Below, piece by piece: positions 37,401 through 51,900 of a DNA stretch of 64,000 bases. The DNA lies in NCBI GenBank assembly GCA_004794655.1, contig SMMW01000648.1, positions 372,001 to 436,000 of the forward strand. Reading direction: 5' to 3'. The stretch is from Marisa cornuarietis. Lineage: Eukaryota; Mollusca; Gastropoda; Architaenioglossa; Ampullariidae. The notes beneath the pieces are model-generated. The model saw only the letters and a list, made by a program, of their open reading frames with translations. It made no database searches and was not told where the DNA came from. How positions within the stretch are numbered: the stretch's first letter is position 1; every line of letters begins with the position of its first letter. The position numbers and the translations under genes were made by a program.

Positions 37401-40248
37401 GGCAGCCAGGACTACGACAGTGCGCAGCTGATGCGGGACCTGTGCGACAGCGTGGAACGGGAGACCGATCTGAAGGAACAGCTCAAGTTTATCGAAGAGG
37501 AATCCCGAATGCTACGCAAGAAGCTCTCGGAAATGGAGGATGAGAACGAAGCTTTGCGCGTGCAGCTGAAGAAATTATCTCTGAAGGCCAGCCGATGGAA
37601 GGAGGAGAGCGAGGGTAAAGGTCACAGCCTCGCTCACAACCACGGTGCGTACTGTCGGTTGATCTGTTCTGCCCTTGTCTGGATAGAAAGGGGATGAGCT
37701 GAGCAGGCTGGTGGGGGAACTAACGTTCAAGCAGAGTTTGGTGAAGAAAGGAGGAGGTGATAAACAGTTCTTGGTTTGAATGTAACTATTGTCGTGATTA
37801 TAAATATCAAATGAAACTGAAGAGGACACCGTTGATAATGTCAACTCTTTCTATGCAACACAAAAGGGCATTGCTGCTACATTGCATGAATAATTCTTTA
37901 GGTTTGTATTCATTTATGGTTGAAAAGCACAGTTTTCACACTCTTGAGCTAACTCTGGATATAGAATCAGCTAGAGCTGGTATTTTAACTTTCGAAAGAT
38001 ACTTAATTCAATCTTCTTTCTAACGTCAATAGGAGATTCGGACCAAGATTCCTCTAGAGAACGGTTGGACTCCAGTGACGACGAGTCCAGCGTCGTTACC
38101 TTAAAACTGCAAGTCGCCATGATGGAGCAGGAACTGATGACTTCCCAGCGAGCCCAATCCGAAGCCGAAAAGGACACCGAAAAGCTCCTAACTAAGATTA
38201 CGTCCTTGGAGCAGTGCGTGAGAGACTACGAGTACGAGGCAGCTATGCGCAAAGAGCCCGCAGCCCCGTCTCCTCCAGACACGTACTACGAGGAAAAGGT
38301 AATTCTCCTCCCTTCTGTGTGGCAACATCGTATGGCATGTAAAGTTCATTGACAGGTGTCAATCAGCCTCAATTGTATTACCATCCACAATATAAACAAA
38401 AAAGGAGGATGGAAAGAAGGAAGAGTAAACGTTCAGCAATGCTTCATAACATATAAACGTTCACAAATGCTTCATTACGTTGCGCTAAGGCTATTTGAAT
38501 TGCTTGTCAGGCGAATATGGTCTACTCTCACTGTGTAGGTTGCAGTGAGTGTTACCATGAGAAGTGCAGGAATTTCGCAGATGGAGATCGTACGCAGGTT
38601 TTCTTGTGATTCGCGCGGGTTTCTCATGAGAGTAAGACGAGGGTCTTATCGTGTAGCGCCCTGGAAAATGGGGCGACTCCGGGGAGGGTTTATCAGATTG
38701 TTTACGTCGCACTGTCTGGCCCGTTCTGGCAGTGTGACGTCAAACACAGTAAAACGTGACCTTTTCCTTCCCGTGACCACCCCCCTTTTCTGACCATAGC
38801 TCTCCGTTTATACGGTCACACAGGTCCGTGAGCTAACGCAGGTTGCTGACGAGCTCCGTTGGCGGATAATCGAGAAGGACCGTGAGCTGGAGCGACTCTC
38901 AGCGACCTCTGCCCTTCACTCGCGCCATTCTGGACATCACGGTCACCATGGACACCACGCGCGGGATGCGGGCCGCGAAGTTCCACGCGAAGGGCGCCTG
39001 AAGAAGAGCAAGTCGCTGGACAGCGACCACGCCATGGAAACCCTGCTCCGCCAGCTGGACTCTACTGCCTGCGACGCTACCAGCCTCAGGTAAGCCACAC
39101 GCAAAGAACACCATCAGGTAAACCGCACGCACACAAGCACGAAAGAGGGAGGGGAAGAAGGAGAGAGAGAGAGAACAACACTGGAGTTCCGGGCAAAATT
39201 GCAGATAATGTTGTCTTTTTATATTAATGTATTTTATATTTCTCAAAGTACTTGCATTTCACCTATCTAGAGTGTATAATTTAGAAAGTGCCTGCACGCT
39301 GACAATAAAGGCATTCCTAAATGGTGGCAGTACGTCGAAGAATAGCGTATTTCCTCGAAGGATTGAATGTACGGACAAAGGTACAAACTTTCGATCTCCC
39401 CCCCCCTCCTGCCCTCCTCACTACCTGTGATTTCAGACATCAGGTGACACAAGCACGCGACGAGCGCGACAAGGCAGAAGGAGCAAGAAAGGAACTGCAA
39501 GAGAGAGTGCGGGAACTAGAGGAGCAGATGGAACGATCGGCCAGTCGTCCGCTGCTGGTCACTGTTCCCTCCGTCCATGCGGATGACGCGGCGGTGGAGA
39601 ACATAGAACTCAAAGACAAACTGCGGCGCGCCGAAGACGAGGTGCGCGCGCTGCGCGATCAAGTGCGCACGCTGACAGATAATCTTCGCACACTTTCGCG
39701 TTCCACCTCCCCCAGACTGGGTAGCAGCGGTGCTGCCTCCCCGCAGGTATCCCCACATCCTCCCGTGTTCCCTCTATCAGGTGTGAGTGACAGCCAAGTG
39801 ACTGCCACAGACTCGCCTTCCAGTGCTGCCGCCCCCATCGCAGTTGCCGCGCCTGCTGTTGCCACAGCAACCCCCGCGTCTACTTCTTTCGCCGCCTCCG
39901 CCAGCACTGTCGGTAGCGCTGGCATTCTTCACGTGCCAGATGATGCGCGTGCTTTGCACGAACTACTTCGAGAGGCAGACGAGGAGCGGCGCGTGCTCGC
40001 CTCCACGATGGCGGAATTGGAACAGGAGAATGCAAGGCTCCGCGCCTCCCTGGGATCCGAACCGCTGGGAGTAAAGGGCGTGGCTGTCGCAAAAACAGAG
40101 GACGAAGGCCAGAAGAGACAAACGGACAGACAAACAAGACAGACATCGTGCACATCAGTGGATATCAGCCAAAGTCACGAGGCGCTGATGGACAGGGAAC
40201 TGGACATGCAACAGCAGCTTGGTAAGTCACGCAACGCCTCTGATAAAA

Positions 40249-40286
<38 letters not shown>

Positions 40287-40297
40287 ATAAGCGCGTG

Positions 40298-40338
<41 letters not shown>

Positions 40339-40362
40339 AAGAGTGAAAGAGTGACAGAGCGC

Positions 40363-40401
<39 letters not shown>

Positions 40402-42092
40402 CACTCTTTCGAGTATATGAGTATATGTGTGTATGACAGTAAGTGAAGAGTGCTCGTCGTGTGATGTGATGCTTACGCCTATGTATGTGGATTAGTGTAG
40501 TTATTAATATAATTTTAAAGCACATTTAATATATATAATATAAGTCAATTTTTGTTTTGCTTGTTTACGGATACTTATTATTCGCTACGAAAGTGTTCTC
40601 CTGTCCCCCAGGCGTGATGTCAGTTGTGTTGGTCGTTGACATCAGTGCCTGTTGTGGTTGGCATTCTATTGGTCATCCACTGCATTTTCTATCGTGAGCG
40701 AGGCGTTAACCGTAGCACAGAGCAGCAGAGGAACATGTGAACTGTCACATTCACCGACGTGCGCACAGTTGCCCAATGAACCGCACATGCACACAAACAT
40801 TACAATGTATGTAATTTTTGACAAAGCACAGTTTCTAGAAGTGACTCCTGCACTCACCCTGACTAAGCAGCTAACATCAGGAACACTGAATGTGCCGCCT
40901 GCAAGTGCATTATGACTCGCTCATCAAGTTTTCGGTTTCTTGGCGGTGTCAGTTTAAAAGACGACAAGAACTTAGCTCTGGGAAGAAGTGCACTCAATCA
41001 GTAAGTACCGGTTTTGGCTGTCAACAAACAATGACTCCTCCCCAAGTTCTTCGCACTGGCTGATGGTTGACGTCGGGAGTAAATATTAGATAACATCTAT
41101 GCATAAACATATTTTAAATAAGGAAATTATGTATAAACATCAGGTAAACTGAAGCATAAACTTATGCAGAAATCTACAGCTCGCAAGGACTAGCCAAAAG
41201 ACGATGTGTTTAAAGTAATACAGCCTCCACCATACTGCATGTAACCTGCAGCTCCTTGCTGTGACGTGTACAGCGTGTTGAGCACCACACAGCACACACA
41301 ATACACACAATACGCTGTGCTCAACATGGTTTCTTGATAGTTCATGATGGTTTTAATTTTCCTCAGGTTGTCTCTCTTTTTTTCATCCCTTTGTTACCTA
41401 TAAGAGCCGAAGGCGCTACGATCGTTCGATTGTCCAGCAGTGCTCACTACTCTTTATCAAAGGACGAATCTAGCATCGACAGTTACAAAGTAATCGTAGT
41501 AAAGTCAATCATCCTCAACAACGACATCACCCAGGAACATCAACCAGCGACTGTTCATCGTCTCTTTAGGATCGCACTCGTCGTACGTTGCCGAGAAAAA
41601 TTTATTACGACGACCATTTGAAACTAACCATTGTCTTTCCCTGTGTTTTCCGATTACCGATCCCGGGAGCCTTCTTAAAACTAATGTGAAAATCCAGTCT
41701 CTTTCCTAACATAAGATCTTCGCTGGTTACGTCTGAGCTTCAGCAGCACTAATGTCCTTGCCTTTTTGTTTGTTTGTTTGTTTGTTTTTGGAATACGGGA
41801 CTTCATTTTGTGTAAGACATCTTTCATCACTTCCTCGTCTCTCTCGAGCTTTCCTGTTGTGTCATCCAGCTTCCTATTTTCCAGCTGAATCCAAAATAAC
41901 AAGATCCAAAAATAAAAGGCACACTAACGGCTCTCCGCCAGGTAGATTAATCTTGATTTTCATTTGTTCCACGGGCCCTTCAAGCAGGTGAAACATTTAT
42001 TTCGCTGCTGCTTCTGCTCTAGCGTCTGCCTACCACAGCGGGCCAATGCTAGAGACTGGAACAATATACACACTGGAGTACACACTGACAGC

Positions 42093-42153
<61 letters not shown>

Positions 42154-43219
42154 GGGGAAACGGACAACCGAGGGGTTAGAACAACGGAAGAGGGCACAGA
42201 ACCCGGTTTGATACCCGTGGTACAGCGTAGTTCCCTCTACCCCATTTCAATGTTTTTTGAAAGGGTAGAAAGAGCAGCTCACCCCTATAAGCTTGGAGCG
42301 AGGTCGGGGGATTTGTGTTTTACGCCGAGTCAGCAACTAAGGCTATATCACGGCAAGGCAGCCAGCCCTGTAAACTGATGCCACACGCAGAGAAAGAAAA
42401 GCGTGTATGAGACAAGAGCTGAACCTAGGACAACCAACCCTCTCTGTATTGGTGACAGGCGCTAAACATTGCGCCCCCGGAGCGCCCCCTATAAGTTTGG
42501 CAGCAAGGGAAAGATGGGGACCGTCCTCATAAAAAAAAACTCAGAGAAAAGGTGGGGGGGTCTCTAATAATCCTCCCCCCACCAACCCAGACCAACAGGT
42601 GTGATCTTTCAGTCTGAAGATGCCCAGTAATAGTACTGGGTGTCACAGTAGGGTGTACACGGGGGCAATGCGCCGCCTATGGGGCCTGACCTCTCACACT
42701 TTTAATTGTCTTTAAGGGCAGTTTTGTGAGGTGTGATATTAGATACCAGTCTCTCTCTTGTCATTTTAAGCAGAGCCACAAATTACACGCGTATGGTTTT
42801 GACAAAATTTCAAAAGCTTGCCACACAAAAGTTACAAATTTTGTTACAAGAATTTCTTATCTAGACCTCATATATTAGACTTGCAACAAGTGAGAAGTAA
42901 AAATGTCGCTGCTGTGGTGTAACTCTCCTGTGACCTCGGCTCTGACATATTCTAGTTACCTAGACTGTGACATTCCCTTGTCTATGTCTCTAACATGAAC
43001 TCTGACCTCCTTGCTCGGTGCCCATCCCTTTCTCGTCTTGCAGCACAGCACTCCTGACTCACGAGCCTTCATCACAGACAAAGCCACCTCCGCCACATTC
43101 TTGCACAGCAACGCAGATAGTAGCATAGTAGCAGAGAAAAAAAAAAGATGAGTCTTTGTAACCTTGGTTACACGTCAGTAAATGATGGTGTTGGTGGGAA
43201 AGAGGGTAGGAAAGAAACT

Positions 43220-43276
<57 letters not shown>

Positions 43277-46200
43277 AGGTACTGAACTATTGAAAGTGTA
43301 GAAAATATAGATTATCAACCTTTCTCTTTTATTGTCCGCTCCGTCTCATGAAAATTCATGTCGATAGATATACGGACAGACAGATCAGGAAGAGAGAGGT
43401 GAATGAGTTAGCCAGTACACCTCGGTGTCAGACTCTCACAAGGGTGCCCCTACAGATACTCCTAGTGTTGTGGCGGCTCACATGGCCAAACTACACATCT
43501 TTTTTTTCGAACATTTTATTACTGTGACATTTTAACATTTCAAAGTAGTAATTTACAGTCATTTCAATCATATGACAGCTACACAAGACTATACAGTCAT
43601 CATATGCTAGCATAACAAATTATCACAAGTAGCCACTGGCACTAGCATTGGCTCTGTCATGTATAAGCTAATTTACAAAAAAGAAGCAAGATGATGATAA
43701 TGATGTGAAAAAATACACAAATGGTTATGACCCTGCCATATTTAATTGCACATTTTGGGGACAGTAAATAGGTAAGCTCTAAAGAGGAATAAATTGCATA
43801 ATATCACGATCAAAGATAGCTTTCATAGTGTGGACATCATAATACCATAAAAGCATTTACAAAAAACCTCCTAGCATATTCAGAAATGTTTTTGTTAGCA
43901 AGATCTGTCAGACTACACATCTTGACAAGTTTACGCCGTTATACTGTTGGCAAACGGAGGTGGTGAGGTACAGGTGACTGTACTTCCTACACAGTCGTTG
44001 GTTTAAGGTTTTTTTTTAAGCATTCAAAGCAGTTGCCTCAAGAACATACTCTAGAATTCCTGAATGTTTTTTCTGTCTCTAAGCACAGTCCGCGTCTCGC
44101 ACCTGTTAAGTATGATGGAAACTTGTACAGTCGATATTTTAGTAGCTAATTTTTGGATGTTGGTGTGGCAAAATCCTGTTCAGACTTACCATTGCTGCTG
44201 TCGCTTATTGTAAGCTATCCATTAATTTTCTGGCACTGCAGATCTACCCGTCTTCACAGAAATTCCTACTAAGTCTGCACAGTTCTTCCTCAGCTAGGAA
44301 CTTGGTCCGTTGAAGCATCTCGCTGAATGTTTGGCTCTGGAGATATGATGCCTGAAAGTACAAACTGTCTATTAGATATTAGCTTATTGACTTGGTTGTG
44401 GCATGAAGGTAGCTAGATGTTCTCCCCCACCCCCTCAAAAACTGCCAGCCATGCTATATAACAGACGCACTGCTGACAAAATACAAATTTTATCATATCC
44501 TCAAAACATCGCCAATGCTACCGCTTCACAGTCTAACTACAAGCAGAAGTGTTGAAGGGATGAAGTGCGGGCTGCGTCTATTTGGCAGCGTTTTTACAAT
44601 TTGAATGTTAATTCGGTGAACGCACATCTTTACTCTTGTTCTTTCTGATTAGCCTTGGGTTAGACAGCCTATGTCTGATTTGTAGTGCTGTGAAAATAGG
44701 AATCTGCTTATCTCTATTGCTGCGAAAAATGCTTGTTGTTAGTGCCATAAAACTATAGACTACTATATCACTTGTTAGTGCTATGAAACAATTGGTTTAT
44801 ATATCGCTTGCTGTTAGTGCTATGAAATTATGGGCTTGCGTGAAAGATTACGAGTCTGTTTATCACTAGACACCTTGTGACAGATCGCTATTTAGATAGT
44901 TTTTCTTGGTCTCTGCAAGTTTGGCACAGTGTCAGAATCCTCAGCATTCTGTCCCTGGAAAGGAGCTGCCTCGTGAACCATGGTGTACCACGTGAAGTAT
45001 GGTGTGCCACGTGAACCATGGTGTACCACGTGAAGTATGGTGTACCACTACCACGTGAACCATGGTGTACCACGTGAAGTATGGTGTACCACTACCACGT
45101 GAACCATGGTGTACCACGTGAAGTATGGTGTGCCATGTGAAGTATGGTGTGCAAGTTATAGAATGAAGGCAATACACAAGTGCAAGAAGTAGGTCACGTA
45201 GGAGAGGAGGACAAAAGAAAACGACGCACAAAAGCTTTCTCACCTGTAGCTGGAGATTTTTTTAAGTTGCCTAAAATCACATTGGCAGTGATCGAAACTC
45301 ACGGATGTTCTCAAATGTTATGAATGTAGTATGCCTTTCGTATGTCAATTTTATGCATTAAGACATTGGCGTAAATACAGTCACAACAATCTGACAGCCA
45401 TATAAACACCAAATATTACATAACACAGTCACATACATATCTAAAATGGCTATAAAATGTGTATTATTATCATTTATTTATATGCCACAAAGACACTGAT
45501 ATCTTACAAGCTCCAACCATTATATAGCACTGATAGTAAATGTCAACAGATCACTGACAGTGTATTACAGTACTGATGGTATATGTTGCATTCGAACACT
45601 CTGAAAGAAACGAAACTCTTCACAATCAAGCAGCTACGGATTCATGAAGCGATTTGTATTTACTTAGCAATCATCATACAGAATCAGCATTTCTCAGCGA
45701 CTTAAGACAAACTGAGAACACGACGAGACTTTGCTCCGTGCTCTTCGTGGTGTCGCAGATATTATATCACTTTTTTCTTGAAATTCCACGAAATTTCCAA
45801 ACTCTGTTCTCAGGGAAACGTCACCATGTACAGAAAAAGGTTTTTAAAAAAAACAACAAAACAACAGAAGCACAGACCTAAGAAATGTACATGAAAATAT
45901 TTGCATTGTCAAGACCAAACTCAGTAGGAGAGCTAGGCACGTCTGTGGACATTTATGATGTTACAAGTCTGACATTGATCTCTTTCTGTGCGTAGTGATG
46001 TTTGTCGGATTGTATTTTCGAAGGAAGGGGTGATATGATATTCTCTCCGGTGATATTCATTCATTTTGTACTTAGCTTAACCCTGTCATTACAAAAATTA
46101 CAGCCCTGCTAGTCCTTTAAAGAAGTGTTTACATAAATACTTCCAGTACTGACGTAAGCGCTGTACTCATTCACGCGTTGGAGGTATTGTGTCATGATAG

Positions 46201-48315
46201 GAGAGGTTTTGTGAAAGAATAAAGAATTAGTTTGACGCTAATTTCTCACAAGTTCAGATTGACAGATGGGTCCCTTCTAATTTCGTGTTTCCGTAGAGAG
46301 TCGTTCACGCTGAATACATAAACACACCGTACATGCTATGCTGCACAAGACAGTCTACGAATGAACTTTCTGCAACAGGTGGCTTTGCAGTCTAAACGTC
46401 ATACAACACAGGCCATCTGCTGTGAGATCTCCCTCCACAATGACGTCAGGTACCTACCCTCTCGCTAACTAAACTGCCGATTTGGGCAACATCCAAAGTG
46501 TATTGGGTACAAAAACGCACTCTTTAAACATGGACAGAGCCAATTTAACCCCGCCCCCATCCTCCACACACTCACTCACACACTCCCTCTTTCTCTCCAC
46601 CAGTCATCCTAAAAAAAAAGCCAGAAAGTAGTTTTCGTCAACGACGCGCGATCTAGAACTTCTCCCGGAATACTTGAAGCAGAATGCCGGTGCGGGACCG
46701 GTAGGTAAGAACATATGTGCTGACGCTACAAGAGCTCTGCTGGCGCAGAAGACAGACAGGTGTGCGCTTGATTACGTCGTAGTCACGTAGGGATTTACAA
46801 CTGGTTTTGGCCGCACTCCCGCCGACGCCTGCGTCGATCTTTGATAAAAGTTTCCACGTCGCTCATGTCGTTTATACGGTGGGGGGGGGAGTGGGAGGGG
46901 AGTTCTTGTACACCCAACCCTCGACTGGTATTAAAACAACACACAGACGACGTTTTCCACTCTCTAATATTCATAGCCAGGGCAAAGTTGAAGATACCTT
47001 AGGACCGAGGTAAGCGACAAATGCTGAGAGAGACTAATCAGTCGATGTTCCCCATCCAGGCAAAGCCCATGTTCCTCAACCACATAAAACCGATTGTCGA
47101 CAAGTATGACTCTGAGGTAACCCAGAGCTCGACGACTTTGCTCAGGTCTAAAGCTCGACAAGCTTTTCCTAGGACTTTGTGTTCCCTATATGCATGACAA
47201 AGAGGCGTGAGCATTTACAAGCAGCGAGCCAACAGTAAGCACGCAGAAGACGAGACGAAACCTGTCTCAACCCTTGTGAGATGAGACAAGCCTCAATGAG
47301 ACACGAGGTAACTGTCTCAGGGCAAGCGCCGGCAGAAAGCTGCTGACGCAGCAGAATGAGACATTTTTGGCGGTAAACCTTGTGCCGTGGAGACAAGACT
47401 GCTCCCTGCAAAACAACAAATGCCCGAGTTCTGTAGTGAGTGGGCTCAGCACCAAGGTCAGAAGTGTAGAACCTTGTATCAATGTTGCATCTAAGAAGTT
47501 TGGAGATGAGCCAGAAAACACTTCACAACCTCCGTGAGCTGCTTTTGAAACTCATCTCGTACTGACGCGCATGTGAAGAACCGATGTTATCGCCTATAAC
47601 ACTGTATAATTGTCTCTAAATATTTTTACATGCACTTTCAGGGAGAAGCGCTTTCTCCTCTCTGCTTCGTCTGTGCGCCTGCGTGCGTGTGCTGTGAGTT
47701 TTTGTACATCGTCTTATGGCGGCTAGATGTGATTTTGTCTGGCACTAAAGGTGCGCAAGAGCGTGTATTTCGCTGTTATGAAGGCTTTGTTACTCGGTCA
47801 CACTTGATCGACTTGCCCTGCTATGATTACTTTTCGTGTTTCGCCCATCAGGCTGACCTCTTATATTTAGGGTAGGACTACCCTGCGTTGCGCGGGTTGA
47901 TTTCTCTCGCAAACTCTACCACTTGCAATTTTATTGTTAGCTTCAGATATGGGTGAAGCTTTGGGAACTGGCTGACATGCTGGGGGTCAATGAAGTAGTG
48001 AAATACTTGGGAAAATGTGATTGTGTCATCAAGTACTGCTGTTGGTTCACATGCGTCAAAAGAGTTGAGATTTACGCTGATGTGAGGTTGACAGATTATT
48101 TTCCATTTGTTGTAACCATTTATTTGCATCTCTTTTTCTCTCTCAGCCTGGTTCAAATTTGAATCTACCACTTTATTTGATCAAGTTTATTCGATTTAGT
48201 ATTGGCGTCAGTGTAGCCAAATAAACTCTTCTTCCAATATACATGATCAGATGATGCTAGTTCGCTGTCTTCCTCTATTATTCATATGGTTTCTTTCTTT
48301 CTCTCTTGTAGGATT

Positions 48316-48407
<92 letters not shown>

Positions 48408-48672
48408 TTTCCAGTTTGTTTTGCTGATTTAAAAAAATGTCAGAGTCACAGGTAGTGTCTTGTAATGGGTAATACAAACGTGAAAATAAAGATGATCCTG
48501 ATAAAAGCCCATGAACCAAACATATTCAGCGACATTTCCGTAGACAAAAATAGTACTCCGTGAAACGTTTTCGGGATTAAACAAAGAAATGGTTTGAGTA
48601 TGAACAGGCGTTAAAGCGGACACAACAACACACAACCAAACACTGCTTTATTCATCTCATGTTGAGTGTTTC

Positions 48673-48719
<47 letters not shown>

Positions 48720-48911
48720 TCCTTTATGTAACCGTAACCATGCGTTTTGGAAGGCCATCTGGCCTGTTTTAACATTGGGTGGCTGTACTTAAGCATCTCT
48801 TTTGTACTAAGGGTCTACAGCATAATAAAACATTTAGCATTCTACACTAACCTTATATTGTGTACATAGTCATGGAGATCTCATTCTCAATCATCCCGTT
48901 TTATATATAGG

Positions 48912-48967
<56 letters not shown>

Positions 48968-51900
48968 GCACGATCATTTACACACACTTTCATTTTTGAG
49001 TTGTTTTTTTTTTAAGGAGAATTTTGCGTGCTGCGTCAGTTGTTGCTATTTATGGATCAACTGTCTATCGACGGAACGTTTACCAGCTCACACGTGTCCC
49101 CGCGGGTTCCTCTGTCGGTGGCGGCCTGCCCATGAATGACAGAGTTTACAAAGCACGTGCTACACGTAGTACATTTTTCTCCTGCAGATTTCGTTTGGGT
49201 AATGAGATTTTTATCTTCTGCATCGCTGCTTCTTTCTTCCCGACGTCAGCGTCTTTGGTGTGAAGAGTGAGCTGCGGGTGTTCGCGTCAGCGCTTCCTTG
49301 TGCAAGCTACCTCACCTCTCTCCTGGCACCACCTGACCATCTCTTCACCTAAACCAACAGTCGCAATCTTACAGTTTTTCATTGTATGGGTGTTCAAATA
49401 TCATTCAAATAAATTAACCGACTTACCCTCTGAACTAGCACAGTAGCAATATCACTGGATGGGTTAGAGTATTTTCTGAAAATTTTTTTTTAAAGTCTTT
49501 ACGTCGTAAATATGTAGTTCGACTGAACTCATGAGCTATTTTAGCTACTCAATGTCTGACATGCAAAGTTAAAATGAGGCATTTCAGCTACTCCATGTCT
49601 GACATGGATGAGGTTATGCGCATTGCTTGAACATTTATCATGTCAAGTTCATCACACGAAAGTATATCAATTAATGAAAAATAAAAGTCGACCCTGCACT
49701 GAAAGCGAGAATAAGAAACTTTTCCCGATGTCTTTATGTAAATCGTATGCAAATGAGGGTATTTCGGCGCATGAGCAGTACCCACTCGTCGGTGATTAAA
49801 ATGGAAGCTGGGGTCAGTTTGTTCGCCTTTAGTCAGTTGCCTTTACCGAGACATACGAATGTTAAGAGATGGGGAAAAGATCATCTGTGTTATAAACTGT
49901 TAAAACGGTAATTTTAAAAACGGCAGCAGAAAAGTTAGCATGATCTGCTTTCCTGATAATTAAATGCCTAAAAACTCCAAAGACAAAAATTGTGGTTGCA
50001 AGCAATATGCAGAAGAAACTTCGTGCTGACAGCAAACTCAGTGGTAGGCGGTATTTCGTGTCAGGATTTCAGATAAATTACCCCTGTTCAGCCAGCTAGA
50101 TCTCAATATTACATCGCGGGTATGAAAGTCAGTGAAAATATACAAGCGCGACCGCGATGATCAAAACAACCGCTTAGACTGTAAACTCGAACCTCTTTGC
50201 CACGTTTGGAGAAAAGAAGCGTAAAGGATGCGGTCTACAGTAACAAGCATTGATTCCAAAATACCAGGTGGCAGAGAGAACTTTATAAGTCAGAAAATTA
50301 GCACGGCTGCAAGATATATGTTAATATATAAAGAATTGTCACACAATAAACAAATTACAGAAACGAACGTTCTTTATCTATGTCAAAGAAGCTGAAATCG
50401 TGTAGCTTGTACTAACACTTTCAATAAACAAATGCTATCAGCCAAGCCACCCACATATGCTTTTTGCAATTGGCGTACGGCACTAAGAGAAGTGGTAAAT
50501 GCTGACTGGATGTTGTCACAGGTCACCGATATAAACGAAATACCCTCATAACAGCCAGGGGTTCCAGCCATCAAAATGAAAAGTAATGGCCAGCTCACTG
50601 AGCAAGTTATCGTCATTCCGTCACAGGAATGGTTAACAATTAACATGCAGAACGAAGTCCCTTCAGTTTGTTCTCCGTGCAGCACTGTGTCAGTTTAATA
50701 TGTTATTTTGCAGACGATCTTCTCCTGGTCGTAAAGCGGCAGGAGGAGAAAGAAGCAGCATTGAACCGTGAACTGATGTCACTGCGCGCTGAACTCCAGA
50801 GCGTGAAAGATCACGCGCGAAAAACAGAACTGGAGCTGCTGCAGGACTTGGACATGCTGCACGATAAGAACTCAGTCCTGTCCAATCTGCTGGACATTGT
50901 GCAAGAGAGAGCCAACACTGCCGAGGAGGAGCTGGAGAAGCTGATGCAGGTGAGCGACAGTGCGAGAACTTGAGAAGTGTGTCGTCAGATGGCAGATTGA
51001 TTGACTAGAGGCCACCTTTAGTATACTTCATGGCATTCTGATGCGTGAAATGCGAAGCTTAGAATTATTTAATTCTGCAGCTACGGGCCGACATTACTCC
51101 TTCAATTCAAAGAAATGATTCAGCGCCCTAAGGCAGAACTTTCATATAGGGGGTCTGGCTACGTCATAAGGCGGGCTATGCTATTTTGTGAGAGGGGAGA
51201 GTGGGTAGGATCGATGTTTGAGAGGGGTGTGAGGTTGGGCGTTGGTTGGTGTTGTGTGTGATTTATAAAGTGGGGTTAGGTTTAGGGGTTGGGTTAGGGG
51301 TAGGGGTTGGGTTATTATATTATTATTATTATATTAATATTAAAGGTTATTTTTATAGCGCCATATCCCAGCCCTAAGAGCAGGCTCATGGCGCTTTACA
51401 AATGATACTAATTATAACAACAATAATCATGATAGGGAGAAACTGAAGATGACAGGAAAGAAAAAGGGATAACGCATAGAAACGGGAATAATAATAATAA
51501 TACAAAATTGTAGTGCTATTTGATAAATAACTTCAAGATATGGTTAGGATTAGGTTTATGGGTTTGAGGTAGGGGTAGGGGCAGGTTATATTGTGAATTG
51601 AGCAGACGAGGACTGGTCGAGTGACGTTATAGTGATTGACATGGAGGTGTGTTAAATTATTGGCTGGTTTTGGGATGGTTTTAATCATGTGATATTTGGT
51701 GCGGGGGAAAGTTTGTTGATTTGATTTCATGTTAGCAGACGAGAGAAAGTCGAGGAGACAAGATGGCGAGTGTGGATGGAAATCTGGGGAAAATTTATGG
51801 TGCAATTGTGGCTTTCAAAGAAAAGTTGAGAGGTGCGGAGCCTGGAAAGTACAGCAGAAAAAAGTTTAGAATGGATGGAGAAGTGACTAGGTTGTTTGTT

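Larger units (their letters stand above)
40222..50713 (+). other. MTCL-like intron 8 (10.5 kb)
   Basis: No extra phase-compatible exon was found, although short ones could be missed. It contains several (GT)n/(CA)n arrays, a SINE-like composite (42.17-42.6 kb), two minisatellites (44.68-45.15 kb) and an (AATC)n run (48677-48720). Confidence 0.5.

Noticed and set aside
37319..37543. 74-codon plus-strand ORF overlapping exon 5
   Set aside because: Alternative frame of a conserved coiled-coil exon; the phase-0 frame carries the family signature.
43040..43130. Possible extra exon after a TTGCAG acceptor in intron 8
   Set aside because: In the phase required by exon 8 it meets a TGA within four codons.
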